DNA of 64,000 nt from Sinotaia quadrata (taxonomy: Eukaryota; Mollusca; Gastropoda; Architaenioglossa; Viviparidae): the NCBI GenBank assembly GCA_028829895.1, contig CM054181.1, forward strand, positions 5,480,001-5,544,000, read 5' to 3'. Below the pieces are notes generated by a model, which saw nothing but the letters and a program-made list of their open reading frames with translations, searched no databases and was not told where the DNA came from. A program made the translations under genes and the position numbers. Shown here one piece after another: positions 60,601 to 64,000 of the stretch; position 1 is the stretch's first letter, and the number at the start of each line of letters is the position of its first letter.

Positions 60601-63600
60601 TAATAATACACTCAGACATTGATGGTGCAGAACACATGTTTATTGGTAAGTTACTCACTTTTATTTTTGTGGTGTAATTCTGTTTTGAATAATAAATGCT
60701 GAATAGGGGGATTATTTTTTTAACTCTCAAAATAAGGAATTGTTTCATGAAGGTATTATATAGACCTCTGGGATGACTCAGAGAAATTTGAATTAAACAA
60801 GAGAAAGTGATTTTTCATTCCATTTATAGTCATTTATTGTTTGGGGGTTTAGTTAATACTAAACTATTAACTCCAAAATTTGGCTACAAGTTTGATAAAA
60901 TTCGAGCTTGAAAATAGTAACTCTCACCTATTTAATGACTTTAGTAAGTCATTGGATGCTATTGCAAACTGCTGCATTTGCCGACCTGCCTACCTATCTC
61001 CTGGTGTTACCTCTAATCTCCTGCTCTTCTGTCAATGGAAGCAATTTTCTGCTATAATTTCATTTTCAGTAATTTTCTGATCAGTTATGACAGGATGAAA
61101 AACCTCAAATACAATCACCCGTTATGTGTTAGCCAGCCGCTTTATTTGTATTTATATTGTTAAACTTGGCTGGATGTACATCATATCTTCTTGTATAAGG
61201 ACAATAAACTTTCCTGTAAAAGTGAAGATCATGATGCAGTACTTCAATGGCTCATTATTCTGAAAAATGAAGATCCTTCTTCAAATGAAGTCTGAAGAAA
61301 TACTTTGGCCAATGTATTTCTAAATAAAACTGCCTAACACTGGTGTGCATGACAAAAATTAGTCTAAAATAAAACATTGAAATGGAGACTAGATAAAAAA
61401 GTAGACAAATCATAGACAAATGTTGTACTTTACATAAATCATTACATTTATTGGTAAGTTCATTTACCAAAATTAACATTATTTTTTATTATATTGCATT
61501 TATTTTATATTATTGGGATTTCTATTAAAATGCTGATTTTGCGCAGAATCTTCTGCTTTTCATAAAAATTTTCTGGTTTTGGATCATTGATCTTATTGTC
61601 TGCTGAGGAGAGGGGTAGGCAGGTCTGCATTTGAACTTTTGCAATTTTAGCCTGCATTAAATAAAGTCTATGTTATTAATCAATGTCTTCCAGTGTATAT
61701 TCATTTGACTTTTCATAGATGACATGGTCTAGAGCTATGACGGTCTATATGATCTTGGTATAAATTGATAAAATGATATGGTATTATTTGTCTTAACCAT
61801 GCTGGAGATGACACTAACTTTGAAAAAATATATATAAATAAACCTTTCCTTGGCAGGAAGAAATTTATTTAAAAATTACTCCACAGTACTTTCGTTTATT
61901 AAGCACATACCGAAAGACAAGAGTTCTAGGTCTGCATATAGATATAGTTCAGGTTCATCATTTTAGTTTACATTTTGTAATTTTCTTTACTTTTCCAGTT
62001 TTATGTCTGTCTGTTTTTCAGATGGATATGATACAAATGTCTGGCTTGCAATAAAAAATTACTAATGTCTGAAATTGTAATTTTATACAATTATTTGAAA
62101 TGATAATGTCCGTATCAGGTTCTCCAATTAAGTGTACAGTATTTTTTTAAAGGTGAATTATTTATTTATAATTTATTTTTTCAGGAGAAGGTATCAATAT
62201 AGCTTTACGTACTTGTGGTGAAAATGAACTGCGGTGCCTGCTTACTTCTCTTGATTCAATAGTTATGCATCTTAGGTAAGTTTATGCATCTTAGGTAGGT
62301 ATTGTAGCATATAATTTTAGAGCATTACATCAGGGACTTTCATCTCTCTTTCTCCATGTTTTCTATGTGCTTCAAAGTTTTGTGTTAGTGAATTTTATCT
62401 CTTTATCTCTATGTTTTTTGTGTTTTATAGAATTGCATCAGTGGATTTTATCTCTACATCTCTGTTTTCTATATGCTTCATAGCATTGTATTAGTGGATT
62501 TTATCTCTCTATCTCGATGGTTTTTTGTGTGCTTCATAGCATTGCATCAGTGGATTTTATTATACTATAGCTGTATGCTTTCTATGTTACTTCATAGCAT
62601 TACATCAGTTACTCTGTATTATCCAAATATGCTTTCTTTTGTTACTTCATTATATTTTCTCATTTTATCCCAGTAACTTTTGTGTTGCTACTATCATTGT
62701 TTTTTAATTATTATCACAGTAACTTTTGTGATGCTACTATTAGGTAGAACCAGCTATTTTTCATAGTTTTTGGAATTGAATGAAATTTACACCATATAAC
62801 TATCATTGTGAAAGAAGTCAATTTACAAAAAATGGTTGCTTAATCTTTCTTACATAACACAAATATAGCAATGTCACTTTGAGCCAACACTGAAAATGAC
62901 CGATATTAATGCTTTTTTGCTTATTTTGAGTTCCATTTGACTTGTTTAAGTAAGTATAATGAAATAATTTAAAATTAGCCGACATATGTAGTTAAAAATA
63001 AAATGCACTTATTAATGTCTTATGTTTTAAAATTTATGATTATTTAAAAATAATGGTAGAGAGCTAATTGAAACTTAATGGCAAGTTGAAATAAAAACAA
63101 TAGTATTATGTATTCTGAAACATGGTCCCTCAAAGTCTTGGCCAATTTTTACAAGTAAAATGAACCCTAACAATAATTTAATATGTGACCATTGTCTGAC
63201 AGAGATTATAAAAAATTGTTAATAAAATTTACAGCAGAAATGATGAATAGCAACTGTTTAGTAGGCCTATACTTGTCTATTCTCACTTACGTCCATGACG
63301 ATCTTGAACACATTACCATTTGTACAGATATGATCTTCCTTTCCTTCAGATAGCCTTAAAATATTATCCAGATAATTAATTAAAATCGTTTTATAACTGC
63401 AAGAGTTATAGTTAATTAAGCTTAGTGAATTACTTTTGCAGCAAATTTTTACATGAGGGGTTTCCTGAGACCTGAAAATTATTTCACGGGCTCCTTTAGG
63501 GTAAAAAGGTTGAGAAAGGCTGCTTGATATGAGCATCATGTTGCTACCATTTTATCTCTGTTTGTAAACCAGTAAGTCCAAAATCACATCCTCTTAACAA

Positions 63601-63808
63601 CAGTTTAGAACTGTATTGTCGCTTCATGTTTTCTCTTATTACCCCAGTAATGCTGTATGTATAAATCAACAATGCTTTATATTGCCACTATATTTTCTCT
63701 TTTCACATTGGTTTAGTTTGTAAGCTTTATTCTGTTTCAGAACTGTGGCAAGCAAATGGAGAGAAAAGCACCCTTGTGGTACAGAATTGTATTTACCAGC
63801 ACACAAAG
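33672..63808 (+). CDS. MMS22L: MMS22L homologue, N-terminal ~704 codons (exons 1-21; continues past window)
   Basis: Exons: 33672-33783, 34720-34858, 35126-35245, 35589-35626, 38264-38336, 39764-39893, 41941-42037, 43246-43376, 43779-43892, 44492-44573, 44927-45048, 45591-45647, 47930-48049, 48944-48996, 49182-49241, 51676-51774, 57605-57716, 58991-59154, 60515-60645, 62185-62275, 63741-63808. All have AG/GT borders and phases that keep one frame. Collinear resemblance to vertebrate MMS22L (recalled, not searched) includes CHMHLDLYWNLLQVFHTL (exon 7), EIVTLIWEYMARKL (13), YYLFLRILARLLQ...KIKGR (16), FFSKFHHRRMQELTETGM (17) and ALRTCGENELRCLLTSLDS (20). Exon 21 (TVASKWREKHPCG) has no clear counterpart and is provisional. 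By family, MMS22L partners TONSL and helps load RAD51 at stalled replication forks in the nucleus. The known protein is about 1240 residues, so the C-terminal half is outside. Exon 1 begins MNESTYSMTPPVSP and is preceded by an acceptor, so the 5' UTR is spliced. Confidence 0.9.
33792..34145. repeat. 34-bp array at the start of MMS22L intron 1
   Basis: CACTAGCTTGAGTGACATGG then ACATTACTAGTGAA, about 10 copies decaying rightwards. It starts within 10 bases of the exon 1 donor. Confidence 0.93.
35965..36246. mobile_element. 282-bp miniature inverted-repeat element with TA target duplication
   Basis: The left end is CAGGGTATCCCTGAGTTATG. The reverse complement of the right end reads CAGGTGGAGCCTGAGTTATG, so the termini share about 20 bases with few mismatches. 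TA flanks both ends (35963-35964, 36247-36248), as for Tc1/mariner- or pogo-type transposition. There is no coding capacity. It lies in MMS22L intron 4. Confidence 0.75.
36950..37215. repeat. Degenerate array in MMS22L intron 4
   Basis: GGAACTTAAACCCCATCTGC...CATAGCATCC repeats five or six times with heavy divergence. Confidence 0.75.
37216..38263 (+). other. 3' part of MMS22L intron 4
   Basis: No exon or complete element recognised. A CCGATTATACCGATT / CGATTAATCGGTA stretch at 37885-37945 looks like a transposon scrap but lacks inverted ends. GT/GC run at 38065-38090. Confidence 0.5.
39525..39715. repeat. ~28-bp array before MMS22L exon 6
   Basis: TTAATTCCTTGTCTCATTGT then ATTTRTTT, 6-7 copies. 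It forms a long pyrimidine-rich stretch just upstream of the exon 6 acceptor. Confidence 0.9.
39825..40030 (+). repeat. Three-copy repeat containing the end and donor of MMS22L exon 6
   Basis: Exon 6 ends CACCTTTTGCTGGTCTTTGC...CAG|GTAAATG. Two intronic copies follow, one with a ruined donor (CAG|ATAAATG) and one with an intact donor (CAG|GTAAATG). Extending exon 6 in frame into the intron meets TGA within the first copy. Confidence 0.92.
40090..40860 (+). repeat. ~33-bp array carrying consensus 5' splice-site motifs
   Basis: The unit is roughly TTGGTAAGTTTGTTGGCTGA then TTATCATGTTAGA. Exact GGTAAGT occurs about twelve times on the MMS22L sense strand within 770 bases. Confidence 0.93.
40905..41056. 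repeat. 76-bp direct duplication
   Basis: ATTTGTAAGCCTTTGTRCAT...GAATTAGGAAGTTTTT is repeated at 40905 and 40981 in MMS22L intron 6. Confidence 0.93.
45451..45525. repeat. GT-rich microsatellite in MMS22L intron 11
   Basis: (GT)12 or so, then TGCATGTG/CGTGCATG variants that could form Z-DNA. It ends 66 bases before exon 12. Confidence 0.9.
45648..47929 (+). other. MMS22L intron 12
   Basis: An AT-rich intron with an (AT)n run at 45987-46007. No exon, array or RNA gene was recognised. Confidence 0.55.
49540..49735. repeat. ~73-bp duplication resembling a SINE end
   Basis: AAAGTGCTTTACAAYAATTW...CAAAACTGCTTAAACA is duplicated and preceded by an (AAT)n run and AAAGCACCTTATCC, the kind of tail found on several animal SINEs. 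Intron 15 of MMS22L. Confidence 0.65.
49860..49990. repeat. Two-copy ~60-bp repeat
   Basis: AATGACACAAAAGAGATA...CTTGCTGATGGAC is repeated, with a weaker first unit. Confidence 0.85.
50470..50870. repeat. ~46-bp degenerate array in MMS22L intron 15
   Basis: AATCCACAGGAGAAAGAAAT then ATCAGTAAAAGTCTCAGGCT, about 8 copies. Confidence 0.9.
51818..53415 (-). mobile_element. Solo LTR (1598 bp) with 5-bp target-site duplication
   Basis: On the plus strand it begins TGTGACATGC and ends CCGCCACA. GAATT flanks both sides (51813-51817 and 53416-53420), a perfect 5-bp target duplication. It aligns along its full length, in reverse orientation, with the copy at 13090-14732. There is no coding capacity, and an AATAAA is present in element orientation. 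It sits antisense in MMS22L intron 16, 43 bases after exon 16. It is a different family from the Gag-protease element next to it. Confidence 0.88.
53439..53690. repeat. 71-bp tandem array at the 3' breakpoint of the Gag element
   Basis: Units begin at 53439, 53510, 53581 and 53652 (last partial), each starting with CTAACATCATTCAAACTTAG or a close variant. The array lies between the solo LTR and the truncated Gag-protease frame and supplies that frame's stop codon. Confidence 0.94.
53639..55276 (-). CDS. Ty3/Gypsy-type retroelement Gag-protease, uninterrupted frame, polymerase missing
   Basis: A single 545-codon frame starts at MDRKQVIEDL. Residues ~30-120 form a charged Glu/Lys/Ala-rich coiled coil with 7- to 8-residue repeats (AAADTEAKRI-like). 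Residues ~154-318 are a retrotransposon Gag domain. Residues 371-384 are a CCHC zinc knuckle (CYTCGDSGHFSRTC). Residues ~408-493 are a retropepsin-like protease with active-site DTG at 422-424 and a distal ILGC at 487-490. After about residue 493 the frame runs into unrelated AT-rich sequence, and the last ~16 residues come from a 71-bp tandem repeat. No reverse transcriptase, RNase H or integrase follows, so the element is 3' truncated. It lies antisense in MMS22L intron 16. Its GC content is higher than that of the surrounding intron. Confidence 0.92.
   Translation of the reverse strand: MDRKQVIEDLKETGIMIGYQGDELTNYIKTELEKAEKEKEREREERVAVRELKKLETEKLAETEAKRLEAETKKLEAETEAKKLAADTEAKRIAADTEAKRIAADAEIKRLEWEVKKLEVTNPNRDRRSSGDSHSSDGNNHSRIENIIPKINMVPFDENKDQIDAYLKTFEKLARATSIPAEHWAINLSGLLQGSAKSEFNRLSDSESDNYDTVKAALLKRYKLTADTYRRKFKQATKASSETHAQYIRRVTDLFQRWIDLAETPQTYAGLRDEMIKDHILGSYKSDLLIHLAIREKSTLEEIGNAADRFDDAHSQFSNAHANNKSRPNEPQTRKDKKNDGKAPSERDDKTSKPDTKNKSDKQKDKKNLACYTCGDSGHFSRTCPEKKTAKVYAVESHTPKTEKSNRTPVQVNGHDTIALLDTGCELDAIVNASLVNRTDYTGETISVTFANGEQDILPVAEISIVSDFVEGTVKAAVMENSPHDVILGCKYVLPCSMMFVLSHVGVYNIICYFLILFSCTYYFNSLNSNQLRKQLGLNDVNSMY
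55870..55887 (-). other. Primer-binding site matching the tRNA-Pro 3' end
   Basis: Read on the minus strand, these 18 bases are TGGGGGCTCGTCCGGGAT, the proline-tRNA primer-binding sequence also known from gammaretroviruses. It sits two bases inside the LTR edge at 55890 and upstream of Gag, exactly where minus-strand DNA priming occurs. It fixes both the element's orientation and the LTR inner border. Confidence 0.9.
55890..56972 (-). mobile_element. 5' LTR of the Gag-protease element (minimal span)
   Basis: The plus strand reads TGTTACG at 55890 and CGTAACA ending at 56972, perfect 7-base inverted termini of the TG...CA type. The inner edge is certified by the adjacent primer-binding site. 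An AATAAA (minus strand) lies near the inner end, as expected for LTR polyadenylation. No second copy of this LTR exists in the window, so a target duplication cannot be tested. The outer edge may instead be near 57303, where the minus strand begins TGTTATG. Confidence 0.7.
56973..57303 (-). promoter_or_regulatory. Possible outer part (U3 promoter) of the same LTR
   Basis: This block is more GC-rich than nearby introns. On the minus strand it has TATATATG about 100 bases from a TGTTATG start (57303), followed by GC-rich sequence, a typical retroelement promoter layout. A CACGTGA E-box is also present. It may belong to a 1.41-kb LTR, or be ordinary flanking intron. Confidence 0.4.
57304..57604 (+). 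other. End of MMS22L intron 16
   Basis: Unique sequence between the LTR and exon 17. No feature apart from the acceptor ATTGCAG at 57604. Confidence 0.5.
57780..58400. repeat. ~20-bp CTCTCAGTAATGTTGTTATG satellite
   Basis: Around 25 degenerate units in MMS22L intron 17, increasingly regular from 58000 to 58340. Confidence 0.9.
58725..58890 (-). mobile_element. Short fragment of the same LTR family
   Basis: GTTATGATTATTAT, AACTAATTACAAGT and AATCTTAATTTATAGTTATT match the first ~150 bases of the plus-strand reading of 51818-53415. Only this terminal fragment is present, in MMS22L intron 17. Confidence 0.6.
59360..59516 (+). repeat. Two-copy repeat containing a cryptic exon in MMS22L intron 18
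   Basis: Each ~77-bp copy has TTGTTTCAG, 28 bases, then TTAG|GTAAGT, giving potential 28-nt exons at 59374-59401 and 59451-59478. In the exon 18 phase the inserted codons end in TAG. Confidence 0.88.
59805..60310 (+). repeat. ~71-bp array before MMS22L exon 19
   Basis: TAGATCCTTAATTCATAGAT then CTAGGTATATTATTG..., 6-7 copies. Each has a T-rich tract ending TATAG, an acceptor-like motif on the gene's sense strand, about 200-700 bases before the real exon 19 acceptor. Confidence 0.92.
60646..62184 (+). other. MMS22L intron 19
   Basis: AT-rich with no recognised element; open frames are short and without similarity I can name. Confidence 0.5.
62310..62650. repeat. ~55-bp degenerate array in MMS22L intron 20
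   Basis: CATCAGTGGATTTTATCTCT...TATGTGCTTCATAGCATT repeats about six times. Confidence 0.88.
62651..63740 (+). other. 3' part of MMS22L intron 20
   Basis: Unique AT-rich sequence. At 63455-63525 the minus strand reads CATGTAAAAATTTGCTGC-like text without an open gene. Nothing else recognised. Confidence 0.5.
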
Positions 63809-63910
63809 GTTGGATGTTTTCATTTTAAAATGAAAATAATTTTAAATGATGATATATTAAAACAAAGATAAAGCTAAAACACCCTGAAGTTAAATCTTTA
63901 TTTTTTTCAG

Positions 63911-63927
63911 GTCCATGGATAATTTAA
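63911..63927 (+). other. Possible terminal exon of MMS22L with in-frame stop
   Basis: A strong acceptor (pyrimidine run then CAG) ends at 63910. Joined to exon 21 (phase 1) the frame reads Gly-Pro-Trp-Ile-Ile and stops at TAA 63925-63927. If used, it would give a 709-residue product lacking the C-terminal half. Either it is an alternative end, or exon 21 and this site are skipped and the true next exon lies beyond the window. Confidence 0.3.
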
Positions 63928-64000
63928 AATAACTCATTTGTTTGTGGAGATTATATTGAACAATATATTTCTTGAAGAAAGGCAAAGTATTATACTAATT

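Overview
This is an AT-rich metazoan nuclear segment with interrupted genes, GT-AG introns and very many short tandem arrays. R-Ras2 and MMS22L orthologues rule out plants, fungi and prokaryotes. The repeat style, a secreted cholinesterase-like protein and Ty3/Gypsy elements suggest an invertebrate, plausibly a mollusc; that last step is inference.

Layout. 1-11.1 kb: the 5' end of an R-Ras2 (RRAS2 / Ras64B-type) small GTPase gene on the minus strand. Only coding exons 1 and 2 are inside; the rest of this stretch is intron packed with tandem arrays. 11.1-17.4 kb: intergenic, with a 1.64-kb LTR copy. 17.5-24.6 kb: a complete five-exon minus-strand gene for a secreted, probably GPI-anchored carboxylesterase/cholinesterase-family protein of 610 residues. 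24.6-33.6 kb: intergenic, with large satellites at 27.9-28.7 and 29.5-30.5 kb, a diverged LTR copy, and a candidate promoter and untranslated first exon for the next gene. 33.7-63.8 kb: the 5' half of a plus-strand MMS22L gene. It has 20 well-supported coding exons plus a provisional 21st, about 704 codons, and continues beyond the window unless it ends on an in-frame stop at 63925-63927.

Mobile DNA. MMS22L intron 16 holds two unrelated antisense LTR retroelements. One is a 1.6-kb solo LTR with a perfect 5-bp target duplication. The other is a 3'-truncated Ty3/Gypsy-type element with an LTR, a tRNA-Pro primer-binding site and an uninterrupted 545-codon Gag-protease frame, but no polymerase or second LTR. 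Intron 4 has a 282-bp TA-flanked miniature element with terminal inverted repeats.

The most unusual theme is that tandem duplication has repeatedly copied splice sites. The esterase exon-3 acceptor is present seven times at exact 40-bp spacing. The MMS22L exon-6 end and donor occur in three copies. Intron 6 carries about a dozen consensus GGTAAGT donors. A two-copy cryptic exon lies in intron 18, and local duplications also affect the exon-1 acceptor and the exon-20 donor. Use of the decoys I translated would shift the frame or stop translation, so these arrays could influence splicing fidelity or isoform output. The three genes have no evident functional link to one another.
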